Below, in pieces: positions 25,412-34,796 of a DNA stretch of 64,000 nt. The stretch is from Bacteroidaceae bacterium (GTDB lineage Bacteria; Bacteroidota; Bacteroidia; Bacteroidales; Bacteroidaceae). A program made the translations under genes and the position numbers. Within the stretch, counting starts at the first letter, position 1. Every line of letters begins with the position of its first letter. The stretch spans positions 42,562 through 106,561 of the forward strand of contig JAFZWM010000022.1 in assembly GCA_017617315.1 (NCBI GenBank), in the 5' to 3' direction. The notes beneath the pieces are model-generated. The model was not told the origin of the DNA. It saw only the letters and a program-made list of their open reading frames with translations, and made no database searches.

Positions 25412-26032
25412 ATGTTCAAGAAAATTTTTGTGGCTCTGTTGCTCGGCTGCTCGCTGAGCGGCAGTGCCCAATCTTTAAAGAAGATTCAGTTGCCAAAGCC
25501 AAGTCTCGACAACAAGACAACGCTGATGCAGGCTTTGAAGACCCGTAAGACCGTGAGAGAGTTTTCGGCTACGCAGATTTCACAGCAGGAACTGAGCAAT
25601 CTGCTTTGGGCTGCAAACGGAATAAACCGTCCGGAAAACAACAATCGTACAGCACCGTCGGCAATGAACGTGCAGGACATCTCGCTGTATGTTGTAAAGG
25701 CTGACGGAACATATCTTTATGATGCGGCAAAGAACACTCTTACGCAGATTATCACAAAGGATATAAGGGCAGATGTGGCTGGTCGTCAGGATTTCATGAA
25801 GAATGCCACATTGTTCCTCTTGCTCGTGTCTGATACAAGCAAGTTCAAGGGCAATGCCGAGGTTCTTTCGGCTATGGATGCTGGCTATGTATCTCAGAAC
25901 ATCTATCTGTATTGCGCTGCCGCATCGCTGAATACCGTGGCGCGTGCAACGATGAATGTCGATGAAATCAAGTCGGCTCTCGGTCTGAAAGAAACTCAGG
26001 TTCCGTTGTTGAATCATCCTGTTGGCAAGTAA
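25412..26032 (+). CDS. exported nitroreductase-family (SagB-like) flavoprotein
   Basis: The 206-residue protein has a signal peptide (MFKKIFVALLLGCSLSGSAQ) and a nitroreductase fold: KTRKTVREFSATQIS, LSNLLWAANGINRPENNNRTAPSAMN and the dimer-interface region YVSQNIYLYCAAASLNTV. The family binds FMN and reduces nitro compounds, quinones or thiazoline precursors; the physiological substrate here is unknown. Export is unusual for the family and is common among Bacteroidales members. Last gene of the run from 19325, followed by a strong terminator. Confidence 0.85.
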   Translation: MFKKIFVALLLGCSLSGSAQSLKKIQLPKPSLDNKTTLMQALKTRKTVREFSATQISQQELSNLLWAANGINRPENNNRTAPSAMNVQDISLYVVKADGTYLYDAAKNTLTQIITKDIRADVAGRQDFMKNATLFLLLVSDTSKFKGNAEVLSAMDAGYVSQNIYLYCAAASLNTVARATMNVDEIKSALGLKETQVPLLNHPVGK

Positions 26033-26047
26033 AGCAAGTCTTGCTTA

Positions 26048-26091
26048 CAGAAAAATCCCAGTCGCGTTATTCTGCGACTGGGATTTTTCTG
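26048..26091. terminator. bidirectional terminator, nitroreductase / radA
   Basis: CAGAAAAATCCCAGTCGC and GCGACTGGGATTTTTCTG are perfect 18-nt inverted arms around an 8-nt loop, followed by TTTTTTT. Confidence 0.92.
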
Positions 26092-26096
26092 TTTTT

Positions 26097-27512
26097 TTAT
26101 CCGAAGAGAACTCTGAGTGCCTCTTCGACCTTTTTCACAGGCATTATTTCTATGTCGAACTTGCTGCGGTCGAGTCCTTGCAGATTGTGCTGCGGAATTA
26201 TTATCTGCTTGAATCCGAGTTTTGCGGCCTCGGCTATGCGCTGTTCTATGCGGGCCACAGGACGAATTTCTCCGCTCAGGCCCACCTCACCGCACATACA
26301 GGTGTCGTGGTCAATTCCCGTGTCAACATTGCTGCTCAGAACGGCGGCGATTACCGAAAGGTCGATGGCCGGGTCGGTAACTCTCAGTCCGCCGGCAATG
26401 TTGATGAATACGTCTTTCTGCATCAGTTTGAAGCCTACGCGCTTTTCCAGAACGGCCAGAAGCATGTTCAGCCTTCGGTTGTCGAAACCCGTCGCGCTTC
26501 GCTGAGGTGTGCCGTATGCTGCCGTGCTTACCAGAGCCTGCGTCTCAATGAGGAACGGGCGAACGCCTTCGATGGCGCTGGCTATGGCTACTCCGCTCAA
26601 TCCTTCGCTGTCCTTGCTCAAAAGCAGTTCCGAAGGATTGTTTACCTGTCGCAGTCCGCTCTGCTGCATCTCGTAGATGCCCAGTTCCGAAGTGCTTCCG
26701 AATCGGTTTTTGATGCTTCGGAGTATTCGGTACATGTAGTGCTGGTCTCCCTCAAACTGAATGACGGTATCGACAATATGTTCCAGCACCTTCGGGCCGG
26801 CCAGAGTTCCTTCTTTGTTTATGTGACCAATCATTATCACCGGAGTGTTGCTCTCTTTTGCGAATTTCAGGATTGATGCGGCACATTCGCGCACCTGAGT
26901 TATGCTTCCCGGAGAACTCTCGGCAGCCTCTGTGCTGATGGTCTGAATGGAGTCGATGATGAGAATCTCCGGCAGAACATTTTTAACATGAGTGTAAATC
27001 TGCTCGAGCGATGTCTCGCTTATGATATACAGATTTTCGAGTTCGTTTATGTCTCTGCCCGGCATCTTCGCCATCAGTCTTTCGGCGCGGAGCTTGAGCT
27101 GGCGTGCGCTTTCCTCTCCGCTGACATACAGAATCTTCATGTCCGGAAGATTAAGCACCGTTTGCAGAACGAGCGTAGATTTTCCGATTCCCGGTTCTCC
27201 GCCCAGCAGAACCATACTTCCGAGCACCAAACCGCCACCAAGAACGCGATTCAGTTCTTTGTCGCGCATGTCAATTCGCGGATCTTCGCCACCCTGAATC
27301 TGACTGAATCTCACAGGCTTTGCGCCGTTTGGATGAAGTGCGCTGTCGCTCGAAACATATCTGCTGGCTGCCGCCGACGAGTTGCTTTCTTTCCTGACCA
27401 CCTGCTCTACAAACGTGTTCCATGCTCCGCAGGCAGGGCATTTGCCTATCCATTTTGGCGAGTCGTAGCCACATTCCTTGCAAACGTATACTGTTTTTTC
27501 CTTGTTAGCCAT
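26097..27512 (-). CDS. radA: DNA repair protein RadA
   Basis: The 471-residue protein is the RecA-like branch-migration ATPase Sms/RadA. It has an N-terminal four-cysteine zinc finger (CKECGYDSPKWIGKCPACG), Walker A GGEPGIGKSTL, the RadA signature KNRFGST and a C-terminal Lon-protease-like domain (about 300-471) lacking the protease active site. It processes recombination intermediates. Single gene with its own promoter. Confidence 0.96.
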   Translation of the reverse strand: MANKEKTVYVCKECGYDSPKWIGKCPACGAWNTFVEQVVRKESNSSAAASRYVSSDSALHPNGAKPVRFSQIQGGEDPRIDMRDKELNRVLGGGLVLGSMVLLGGEPGIGKSTLVLQTVLNLPDMKILYVSGEESARQLKLRAERLMAKMPGRDINELENLYIISETSLEQIYTHVKNVLPEILIIDSIQTISTEAAESSPGSITQVRECAASILKFAKESNTPVIMIGHINKEGTLAGPKVLEHIVDTVIQFEGDQHYMYRILRSIKNRFGSTSELGIYEMQQSGLRQVNNPSELLLSKDSEGLSGVAIASAIEGVRPFLIETQALVSTAAYGTPQRSATGFDNRRLNMLLAVLEKRVGFKLMQKDVFINIAGGLRVTDPAIDLSVIAAVLSSNVDTGIDHDTCMCGEVGLSGEIRPVARIEQRIAEAAKLGFKQIIIPQHNLQGLDRSKFDIEIMPVKKVEEALRVLFG

Positions 27513-27532
27513 AAATCAATGTTAATGTGTGG

Positions 27533-27540
27533 CGAAGATA
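27533..27540 (-). promoter_or_regulatory. possible radA promoter -7 element
   Basis: The minus strand reads TATCTTCG, one mismatch to TAnnTTTG, 20 nt before the radA ATG. Confidence 0.35.
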
Positions 27541-27584
27541 GTAAAAAAAACATTCATTCTTATTATAATGTAAAAATAATGCAT

Positions 27585-27592
27585 TATCTTTG
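27585..27592 (+). promoter_or_regulatory. GH28 gene promoter -7 element
   Basis: TATCTTTG matches TAnnTTTG; start of transcription near 27599 leaves about 80 nt before the ATG at 27682. Confidence 0.5.
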
Positions 27593-27681
27593 CTACAATT
27601 GTGGCAATGCGTAATCGGCTACTGTGATTTTGCGCTTTGTCAGAGAAAATAAAAACGGATATCATTGATTATAATCGAAAT

Positions 27682-29007
27682 ATGAAACTAAAGCATTTAT
27701 TCTTTTTAGGATTGGTGGCTTTGACTTCGGTCAGAACGATGGCTGCCGATGACAAGTTTCCAGACGGAACCGTGATTCCTGAATGGTTCAGAAACATCTC
27801 AGTCCCAACTCTTGCCGAGCAGGGCAAGGCATACGTCATTACCGACTATGGAGTGGTGAATGACAGTACGATTCTTCAGACAGAGAAGATTCAGGCTGTT
27901 ATCGATAGGGCTGCTCAAGAAGGCGGCGGCGTTATCGTTGTTCCTGAAGGAACATTCCTAAGCGGTTCGCTTTTCTTCCGTCAGGGCACAAACCTTCATC
28001 TGAAGAAGGGCGCGACGATAAAGGGTAGCGACGACATCAGCAACTTCCCAATCCTGAAAACTAGAATGGAAGGTCAGACGCTCGACTATTTTGCGGCTCT
28101 CATCAATGTTGACAACGTAAACGGATTCAAACTGACGGGCGAGGGCACACTCGATGGCAACGGCTTGCGCTACTGGAAGTCGTTCTGGCTCAGAAGAAAG
28201 GTGAATCCTAAGTGTACAAACATGGAAGAACTTCGTCCGCGTCTTGTCTATGTATCAAACAGTAACGAAGTTCTCATCGCAGGAGTGAAATTGAAGAATT
28301 CTCCATTCTGGACAACTCATCTGTATCGTTCAAACTATGTCAAGTTGCTCGGTCTGACGATAACTTCGCCTGCATCTCCTGTAAAGGCTCCAAGCACCGA
28401 TGCCGTGGATGTTGATGTTTGCAACAATGTGCTTATCAAAAACTGCTACATGGCGGTAAACGACGATGCTGTTGCGCTGAAGGGCGGAAAAGGCCCATGG
28501 GCAGACAAGGACGAGAACAACGGTGAGAATACAAACATCATTATCGAAGATTGTAACTACGGATTCTGCCACGGCGCGCTGACATGCGGAAGCGAGAGCA
28601 TTCACGACAAGAACATCATCGTTCGCCGTTGCAAGATTGACAAGGCAAGCCGATTGTTGTGGCTCAAGATGCGCCCCGACACTCCGCAGATGTATGAATA
28701 CATCACGGTCGAGGACATCACGGGCGATGTTGACAACGTGCTGGTTGTGCGCCCTTGGACTCAGTTCTTCGACCTTAAAGGTCGCAAGGATACGCCGATG
28801 TCTTATTCGCAGAACATCATCATGCGCAACATCAATGTTAACTGCAAGGTCGTTTTCAACTTGGAAAAGGCCGACGATCAGTATAAACTCAAAGATTTCT
28901 TGTTCGAGAAGTTCAATGTAACGACAAAGAATGGCGACCTCGACAAGAGTATAATCGAGAATCTCACTCTTAAGAAAGTCGTTGTAAATGGCGACAAACT
29001 GAAGTAA
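27682..29007 (+). CDS. secreted polygalacturonase-like glycoside hydrolase, GH28
   Basis: From ATG 27682 the protein has 441 residues with signal peptide LFFLGLVALTSVRTMAAD; an in-frame start at 27637 would bury the signal. The beta-helix shows GH28 active-site blocks: PSTDAVDVDVC, NDDAVALKGG, CHGALTCGSES and WLKMRPDTP, corresponding to the NTD, DD, HG and RIK regions. It hydrolyses galacturonan or rhamnogalacturonan linkages; exo or endo action cannot be read. It has its own promoter and terminator and complements the pectate lyase and arabinofuranosidase. Confidence 0.88.
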   Translation: MKLKHLFFLGLVALTSVRTMAADDKFPDGTVIPEWFRNISVPTLAEQGKAYVITDYGVVNDSTILQTEKIQAVIDRAAQEGGGVIVVPEGTFLSGSLFFRQGTNLHLKKGATIKGSDDISNFPILKTRMEGQTLDYFAALINVDNVNGFKLTGEGTLDGNGLRYWKSFWLRRKVNPKCTNMEELRPRLVYVSNSNEVLIAGVKLKNSPFWTTHLYRSNYVKLLGLTITSPASPVKAPSTDAVDVDVCNNVLIKNCYMAVNDDAVALKGGKGPWADKDENNGENTNIIIEDCNYGFCHGALTCGSESIHDKNIIVRRCKIDKASRLLWLKMRPDTPQMYEYITVEDITGDVDNVLVVRPWTQFFDLKGRKDTPMSYSQNIIMRNINVNCKVVFNLEKADDQYKLKDFLFEKFNVTTKNGDLDKSIIENLTLKKVVVNGDKLK

Positions 29008-29021
29008 GAATATTTATCTGT

Positions 29022-29066
29022 AATAGAGCCGTTTCGCATCTGGAGAAATAACGAAACGGCTCTATT
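29022..29066 (+). terminator. terminator after GH28 gene
   Basis: AATAGAGCCGTTTCG and CGAAACGGCTCTATT are perfect 15-nt inverted arms; the T tail is short. Confidence 0.75.
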
Positions 29067-29215
29067 GCTTATTTCTTCTGTTTTATGGATAAACTATTTG
29101 AAATTCAGTAAAATAAGTAAATAAGCTACTCGTAAAACACGATTAACTTAAATCAAGAATACAGGCTTTCGTGGAAAATAATCTTCAAAAAATCGCGAAA
29201 TTTAAATATTTTATG

Positions 29216-29223
29216 TACCTTTA
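29216..29223 (+). promoter_or_regulatory. possible promoter -7 element upstream of wbuC-like gene
   Basis: TACCTTTA differs from TAnnTTTG in the last base, leaving a leader of about 95 nt. The 257-nt gap 29067-29323 holds nothing else I recognise. Confidence 0.35.
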
Positions 29224-29323
29224 CACCCGAAATTCAACCTTTCTATATATTAGAAAAGCGGCCCGCGTAAGGGTCTGGCAAACATTTGTTTATAATTTGT
29301 TTTTGCTGGGTTAAGATTATACT

Positions 29324-29722
29324 ATGGATGTACAAAAAATAGATGATAATTTGCTTTCTGTGTTGCACGGAAAGGCGAAGGAAAACGAACGTCTTCGCAT
29401 GAACTTCGACTTGCGAACGACTCCGGACGATACATCGCAGCGGATGCTCAATGCGCTCGAGCCGGGAACGAAAGTACCAATACATCGGCACACCGATACG
29501 TCGGAAACCGTTGTCTGTCTGGACGGATGTCTTGACTGGGTACTATACGAAGAACATTCGAGAAATAACGGAGAATCTGATTTTACTGAAAAAGCGCGCT
29601 ATCGTATCTGTCCTCGCGAAAGGAAATTTGGAATACAGGTTCCGCAAGGCGTTTGGCATAGCGTGATAGTACATGAAAGCAGCACAATACTTGAAGCAAA
29701 AGACGGTGCTTACAAGAAATGA
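29324..29722 (+). CDS. WbuC-family cupin metalloprotein
   Basis: The 132-residue protein matches the WbuC cupin family found in O-antigen and capsule loci. The cupin metal site is visible as PIHRHTDTSETVVCLDG with the second motif at VPQGVWHSVIVHE. The exact reaction is unknown in the family. It lies 68 nt before the sugar-nucleotide dehydratase gene, supporting a link to surface polysaccharide synthesis. Confidence 0.85.
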   Translation: MDVQKIDDNLLSVLHGKAKENERLRMNFDLRTTPDDTSQRMLNALEPGTKVPIHRHTDTSETVVCLDGCLDWVLYEEHSRNNGESDFTEKARYRICPRERKFGIQVPQGVWHSVIVHESSTILEAKDGAYKK

Positions 29723-29790
29723 AAATGGCTGTGAAAAACAAAATGAAATAATAAAAGGAAAAAGAACAAACTTTAAATTTAAGTACGAAT

Positions 29791-31818
29791 ATGAGTCCTT
29801 TAAGAAGAATAACTGGTTGGTATTTTTGCAAAGATGCACTGCCATACTGGTGCATATTATTGCTGGATAGCGTGGTCATCTTTTTTATTGGTATATTTAC
29901 CTATTGGATGATTCACAAGACGATGGTTTTGGTGGAGAACCGTTTCGACGTAATCATGACGATGGCGTTTTACTCGCTGCTTAGCTTGGTCGGTGCTCGA
30001 ATGTACAGCACTTATTCAGGCATTGTGCGCTATTCGTCTTTCGACGATTTGCTTAAGGTTGCATACGCTAATGTGGTAACATTGGCATTGACGCTTCTCT
30101 TCTCGTCAATAATGAAGGAAGAGGGCATTGCTGCTTTATCTGCATTGTCGCGTGCCGAGACGCTTATAACAATGGTTCTTGCAACAATGGTTATGTGGGG
30201 CATACGCGTAATGGTAAAGGTGCTTTACGAGGTTTCTTCGCTCGATTCGAGAACACTCCGCGTACTTATTTATGCCAAGGAGTCTGATGGTGTTGGACTA
30301 GCCAAGAATATCCGCACTCAGCGTCCGCGCAGATTCGTTCTGAAGGGATTCATTTCATCTGATATGAGATTGAGACACGTTCGCTTGATGTGCTGCAAAG
30401 TCTACAATCCAAACGACGATCTTGCAAGCATCATCAAAAGAGCACGCATCAAGGGCGTTTTGGTAAGCCCGCAGTGTGTTGAAGAATTCCGCAACAATCA
30501 GGAAATACAGAATGTACTTATAGGTGCAGGCTGTAAGATTTTCATGGCTCAGCAGGCTAAGGAGGCAAAGGTTGAATACGGGCAGATTTCAGTCGACAGC
30601 GAAAACCTTCAGTTGAGAGAGGTCTCTGTAGAGGATTTGTTACCACGCTCTGAGATTAAGGTCGATTTGAAGTCGGTTGGCGAGTTGTTGGCTGATAAGC
30701 GAGTACTTATCACAGGTGCAGCTGGTTCTATCGGTTCTGAAATTGTCCGTCAGGTAGCTAAGTTCCATCCAAAGGCAATGATGCTTATCGACCAGGCTGA
30801 AACACCAGAGCACGATGTCCGTCTGATGATGGCGCGCGATTATCCGGGTGTAAAGGCAACGACGGTTGTTGCCAGCATCTGCAACAAAACGCACATGGAA
30901 AAGGTTTTCAACTCGTTCAGACCACAGTATGTTTTCCATGCCGCAGCCTATAAGCATGTGCCAATGATGGAGGATAATCCGAGCGAGGCTGTGCAGAACA
31001 ATATCTACGGAACAAAGGTCATTGCCGACCTCAGCGTTAAATATGGAGTGAAGAAGTTCGTGATGGTTTCAACCGACAAGGCTGTAAATCCAACAAACGT
31101 GATGGGCTGTTCAAAGCGCATCTGCGAGATTTACGTCCAGAGTCTAAATCAGAAGCTTCGTCTTGACTCTACGGTTAAGAACGACGGCATGGCGGCTGTT
31201 CAGCCAACTCAGTTTGTAACAACGCGCTTCGGAAACGTGCTCGGTTCTAATGGTTCGGTTATTCCGTTGTTCAGAGAACAGATTAGAAAGGGCGGTCCTG
31301 TTACTGTTACAGACGAGAGAATTGTACGTTTCTTCATGCTTATCCCAGAGGCATGTAAGCTCGTTCTCGAGGCAGGAACAAAGGGCAATGGTGGAGAAAT
31401 TTTCGTATTCGATATGGGCAAGCCCGTAAGAATTGCCGACCTTGCAAAGCGAATGATAGCTCTTTCAAATGCAAAGAATGTTGAAATTAAGTATACAGGT
31501 CTGCGCGAGGGCGAGAAACTCTACGAGGAAGTCTTGAATGAACTTGAAGGTACTAAGCCGACATTCCACGAAAAGATTCGTATTGCCGAGGTTCGCGAGT
31601 ACGACTACGAGGCTGTCTGCAAAGACATAGACGAGTTGGTTGAAATCTCAAAGCAGTATGACAATATGGAAACGGTTAGAAAGATGAAGGAAATTGTGCC
31701 GGAGTACAAGAGCAACAACTCTGTCTACGAAGAGATTGACCGGGAAATTGAGCGTGAAAAGAACATCCGTGTTCAAGAAAAGCAGCAGGCAAAGAAAGTT
31801 CAGGTTATGTATGGCTAA
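29791..31818 (+). CDS. membrane nucleotide-sugar 4,6-dehydratase (CapD/WbpM-like)
   Basis: The 675-residue protein has four hydrophobic helices in the first about 125 residues, a first nucleotide-binding-like domain, then an extended SDR domain from about residue 300. Motifs: ITGAAGSIGSEI (NAD binding), AAYKHVPMMEDNPSEA and STDKAVNPTNVMGCSKR (active site in the SDK variant). The family converts UDP-GlcNAc to a 4-keto-6-deoxy sugar for capsule, O-antigen or glycoprotein glycans. The C-terminal tail is charged and coiled-coil-like. Confidence 0.92.
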   Translation: MSPLRRITGWYFCKDALPYWCILLLDSVVIFFIGIFTYWMIHKTMVLVENRFDVIMTMAFYSLLSLVGARMYSTYSGIVRYSSFDDLLKVAYANVVTLALTLLFSSIMKEEGIAALSALSRAETLITMVLATMVMWGIRVMVKVLYEVSSLDSRTLRVLIYAKESDGVGLAKNIRTQRPRRFVLKGFISSDMRLRHVRLMCCKVYNPNDDLASIIKRARIKGVLVSPQCVEEFRNNQEIQNVLIGAGCKIFMAQQAKEAKVEYGQISVDSENLQLREVSVEDLLPRSEIKVDLKSVGELLADKRVLITGAAGSIGSEIVRQVAKFHPKAMMLIDQAETPEHDVRLMMARDYPGVKATTVVASICNKTHMEKVFNSFRPQYVFHAAAYKHVPMMEDNPSEAVQNNIYGTKVIADLSVKYGVKKFVMVSTDKAVNPTNVMGCSKRICEIYVQSLNQKLRLDSTVKNDGMAAVQPTQFVTTRFGNVLGSNGSVIPLFREQIRKGGPVTVTDERIVRFFMLIPEACKLVLEAGTKGNGGEIFVFDMGKPVRIADLAKRMIALSNAKNVEIKYTGLREGEKLYEEVLNELEGTKPTFHEKIRIAEVREYDYEAVCKDIDELVEISKQYDNMETVRKMKEIVPEYKSNNSVYEEIDREIEREKNIRVQEKQQAKKVQVMYG

Positions 31819-31870
31819 AAGAGCCGTTTAAAAAAGATAATACCTAACGTGGAAAGATAATTCAGAAAAC

Positions 31871-31908
31871 AGCGGAGGACAAACAGATGTCGCTCCGCTT
31901 GTTTTTTT
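31871..31908 (+). terminator. terminator after the dehydratase gene
   Basis: AGCGGAG pairs with CTCCGCT with additional GAC/GTC pairing inside, followed by TTGTTTTTTT. Confidence 0.8.
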
Positions 31909-31917
31909 GTAAGCAGA

Positions 31918-31955
31918 AAAATCCTCTCAACGCTGAAAAGTGATGAGAGGATTTA
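31918..31955 (-). terminator. terminator of the frr-rsgA-cobS-cobC unit
   Basis: AAAATCCTCTCA and TGAGAGGATTTA form an 11-bp stem. On the minus strand it follows the cobC-like stop and runs into T residues. Confidence 0.7.
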
Positions 31956-31981
31956 TTTTATATTTTGTATGATATTATTTT

Positions 31982-32509
31982 CTACAATTCAATTTTTGTC
32001 ACGCTTCCGAATGGCGGAATATGTTCAAACATTCCTTCCATCTTAAGCAGACCGGCATAAACCATGGCACAGAGAATTGTGCCGCCGTGGCAGAAAATAG
32101 CCACATTTTCGTATGGTTGCTGACGCAGTTCGGTAATGAAGCTTGCAACGCGCGCAGCCATGTCCTGATAGCTCTCGCCGCCCGCAGGCTTGATATCAAG
32201 GTAGTCTTTATACCATTTTTCAAGATTAAGGTCTTTGATGTCGTCGAATTTCTGCATTTCCCAGTCGCCAAAGTCGAGCTCCATTATGCGAGGCTCCTGC
32301 TCGGCCTTTGGGAAGCCGCAATAAGTCGCAAGTTTAACCGAGCGGCTCAGCGGACTTGTGTAAACCTTGTCGAATTTAATGTTTTTTATCTGCTCCAGAG
32401 TACGGGAGGCTTCCTCCTCGAACGTGTCGCTGAGGGGAACATCCGATCGACCGTAGCACACGCCCGGCGCCACGTCAACAGATGTATGTCTAATAAAGTA
32501 TGTGTTCAT
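31982..32509 (-). CDS. histidine phosphatase, alpha-ribazole phosphatase-like
   Basis: The 175-residue protein begins with the phosphohistidine motif YFIRHTSVD (RHG-type) and contains YTSPLSRSVKLA, MELDFGDWE and the second catalytic histidine at IFCHGGTILC. It resembles CobC, which removes the 5'-phosphate from alpha-ribazole phosphate in cobalamin nucleotide-loop assembly. Its gene follows a CobS-like gene by 19 nt, supporting the assignment, but that neighbour looks catalytically degenerate, so the actual substrate may differ. Confidence 0.78.
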   Translation of the reverse strand: MNTYFIRHTSVDVAPGVCYGRSDVPLSDTFEEEASRTLEQIKNIKFDKVYTSPLSRSVKLATYCGFPKAEQEPRIMELDFGDWEMQKFDDIKDLNLEKWYKDYLDIKPAGGESYQDMAARVASFITELRQQPYENVAIFCHGGTILCAMVYAGLLKMEGMFEHIPPFGSVTKIEL

Positions 32510-32528
32510 TTTTATTTTGTTTTTTTAT

Positions 32529-33230
32529 TTAAATGTGCTGCAACGACCTCGTAAAGATGAGGCTGTGCGCAGCAATGTAGAATGTAAGTTCGCTTATGAG
32601 GAATATTGCGCCCTCGTGTCCGTTGCTAAAGCGATGCTTTCTTATGCTCATTATGCAGAGCAGCAAGCCCGAAGTGATGATAGGCGCGATGCCCACAATC
32701 CAGAACATATCGGGCAGGGTGAGGAACAGAGGTGCAAAGCCGAACAGAGTGCCTGCGATGATTGTAGCAATGCTTTTTCTGTCGTATCTTTCTGCGCTGT
32801 TTTCAGCGTTTGGTTTCAGAATATCTACTGAGAATGAAGCGCTGTATTTTGAAAGACAGTCGCCCGAAATCATTAGCCACGGAAGCCAAATCGAAGGCAA
32901 TTCCTTCATTGCAAGAAGCATCAATATGAAATATATTGTCAGGAGGATGTTTCCGTCTGTTCCTGCTTTGTCTGATAGCGCTTTCAGCCCTTTCTCTTCG
33001 CGTCCGGCGGTTATGGCAAATCGTGTGGCGATGGCGAGCATCAGAGCCACCGGATGCGAAACCAGTCGGCTTGCTATAATGTAGACAGTCGCCATGCTTC
33101 CGCCTGTAAGCCAGCCCACAAGACTCCAGAAATCGTAGACTTTAGCCTTGCAGTCTGCCGGAATGTCTTTCAACTTTCCGAAAGGCAGGGCGGTGAAGTG
33201 TGCAAACGATGCAAGAATGTGGTTAAGCAT
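32529..33230 (-). CDS. CobS-like membrane protein lacking catalytic signatures
   Basis: The 233-residue polytopic protein aligns by eye with adenosylcobinamide-GDP ribazoletransferase: FAHFTALPFGKLKDIP and WSLVGWLTGGSMA match the N-terminus, and the tail (EGAIFLISELTFYIA) matches the C-terminus. Where the family has the metal-binding DGLADxxD motif, this protein reads TRFAITAGREEKGLKALSDK, about a dozen residues shorter; the GGxTGDxxGA motif near the end is replaced by FSNGHEGA. The frame is intact over the whole length. It starts 1 nt after rsgA. It may be inactive or repurposed. Confidence 0.72.
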   Translation of the reverse strand: MLNHILASFAHFTALPFGKLKDIPADCKAKVYDFWSLVGWLTGGSMATVYIIASRLVSHPVALMLAIATRFAITAGREEKGLKALSDKAGTDGNILLTIYFILMLLAMKELPSIWLPWLMISGDCLSKYSASFSVDILKPNAENSAERYDRKSIATIIAGTLFGFAPLFLTLPDMFWIVGIAPIITSGLLLCIMSIRKHRFSNGHEGAIFLISELTFYIAAHSLIFTRSLQHI

Positions 33231-33231
33231 A

Positions 33232-34179
33232 TCAGTATCCGCTGCGATATTTGCCCTCGTCCTTGTCGTCGAGCATGGAAAGATACGATGTGTATCGGCT
33301 CTCGCTTATCAGATGCTGTTCTACGGCATCGCGCACCGCGCATCCCGGTTCGTGAGTGTGAGTGCATTGGCAGCCGAACTTGCAGTTCTCGCTCATTGCG
33401 AAAATCTCTTTGAAGTATCCGCCAATCTCCTCTTTCTCCATGTCGAAAGTGCCGAAGCCCTTTATTCCAGGAGTGTCGATAAGTGCTCCCTTGCGGTAGT
33501 CGCCGCCCGAGATTGCAAACATCTCGCTGAAGGTGGTTGTGTGCATACCCTTGTTGTGATATTCGGATATGTCGCCTGTCTTCACGTTCAGGTCGGGTAG
33601 GATGGCGTTAATCAGCGTGCTCTTGCCAACGCCCGAGTTTCCGCTGAATAGCGTGATTTTTCCTTCGAGTTTCTGACGGAGTTCTTCTATGCCGTCGCCG
33701 TTTAGAGCTGAAACCTTCATACACTCATATCCTATTGATGTGTAGAGGTTTATCATTCCGTCAAGATATCTGAGATCGTCCTCGTTGTATCGGTCTATCT
33801 TGTTGAAAACCAGCACTACCGGAATGCGGTATGCCTCGGCAGATGCAAGGAAACGGTCGATAAAAGTAGTTGCTGTTTCCGGATAGTTTACAGTAACTAT
33901 CAAGAAACAGCAATCTATGTTCGATGCCAATATGTGACTCTGTTTTGAAAGATTCGAGGCTTTCCTGACGATATAGTTTCGTCGGTCTTCAATATTGCTA
34001 ATGAACGCAGTTTCGTCGGAGTTCGTAATAATCTCCACCCGGTCGCCAATGGCAACGGGGTTGGTGCTGCGTATGCCTTTAAGGCGGAAGTTGCCTTTTA
34101 TCTTGCAATCAATAAGCTGGGCATCGTCTGTGTAGACGGTGTACCAACTTCCAGTATTTCTTATGACTAAACCGTTCAA
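33232..34179 (-). CDS. rsgA: ribosome small-subunit-dependent GTPase RsgA
   Basis: The 315-residue protein is the circularly permuted GTPase that assists late 30S maturation. An N-terminal OB domain precedes the permuted G domain, where [11 protein letters not shown] (G4) comes before [14 protein letters not shown] (G1) and DTPGIKGFG (G3). A C-terminal zinc knuckle follows ([15 protein letters not shown]). It is 7 nt from frr, so two ribosome-related functions are co-expressed. Confidence 0.95.
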   Translation of the reverse strand: MNGLVIRNTGSWYTVYTDDAQLIDCKIKGNFRLKGIRSTNPVAIGDRVEIITNSDETAFISNIEDRRNYIVRKASNLSKQSHILASNIDCCFLIVTVNYPETATTFIDRFLASAEAYRIPVVLVFNKIDRYNEDDLRYLDGMINLYTSIGYECMKVSALNGDGIEELRQKLEGKITLFSGNSGVGKSTLINAILPDLNVKTGDISEYHNKGMHTTTFSEMFAISGGDYRKGALIDTPGIKGFGTFDMEKEEIGGYFKEIFAMSENCKFGCQCTHTHEPGCAVRDAVEQHLISESRYTSYLSMLDDKDEGKYRSGY

Positions 34180-34186
34180 AATAAGC

Positions 34187-34747
34187 TTATACTGTCATTA
34201 TTTCCTTATTCTTCTCGGCAAGCATGTCGTCAATCTTCTTGATGAACTTGTCGTGAATCTTCTGCAAATCGCCTTCAGCGTCCTTCTCAACGTCCTCGGC
34301 AAGACCGTCTTTCAGGCCTTTCTTCAGCTTGTCTACGCCGTCTCTGCGGGCATTTCGCACGCTTATTTTTGCTGTCTCAGCCTCTTTTGCACATTGCTTT
34401 GCAAGCATCTTGCGTCGCTCCTCGGTCAATGGAGGTATGCCAAGGCGGATAATTTCGCCGTTGTTCTCGGGAGTGATGCCCACCTCGCTGTCGAGGATAG
34501 CCTTTTCGATAACCTTGAACATCGACTTGTCCCATGGCTTGATGGCGATGGTGCGTGCGTCTGGAGTAGTTACTGATGCTACGCCGTTAAGCGGAACCAT
34601 CTGTCCGTAAGAGTCAACACGGATTCCGTCGAGAATCTTAACGTTAGCCTTACCTGCGCGGATATGCGAAAGCTGCTCGTCGAGGAACATTATTGCCATA
34701 TCCATTTTCTCTGTCACGTCATTGAGACATTCCTTTACATCAATCAT
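34187..34747 (-). CDS. frr: ribosome recycling factor
   Basis: The 186-residue protein has standard RRF length and features: [20 protein letters not shown] at the N-terminus, [20 protein letters not shown] in domain II and the helical C-terminus. With EF-G it splits post-termination ribosomes. First gene of the minus-strand unit frr-rsgA-cobS-like-cobC-like. Confidence 0.96.
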   Translation of the reverse strand: MIDVKECLNDVTEKMDMAIMFLDEQLSHIRAGKANVKILDGIRVDSYGQMVPLNGVASVTTPDARTIAIKPWDKSMFKVIEKAILDSEVGITPENNGEIIRLGIPPLTEERRKMLAKQCAKEAETAKISVRNARRDGVDKLKKGLKDGLAEDVEKDAEGDLQKIHDKFIKKIDDMLAEKNKEIMTV

Positions 34748-34788
34748 TTTTATAGGTTGAATTTAATTGTTCATGAAATATAGGACGC

Positions 34789-34796
34789 AAATGTAT
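34789..34796 (-). promoter_or_regulatory. frr operon promoter -7 element
   Basis: On the minus strand this reads TACATTTG followed by CG, an exact TAnnTTTG match, with a leader of about 35 nt to the frr ATG. The rest of the 34748-35029 gap is AT-rich; no clear promoter for the rightward cluster could be named. Confidence 0.6.

Noticed and set aside
26022..26876. 284-codon plus-strand frame opposite radA
   Set aside because: radA has unambiguous zinc-finger, Walker and RadA motifs on the other strand; this frame begins inside the preceding gene and has no family pattern.
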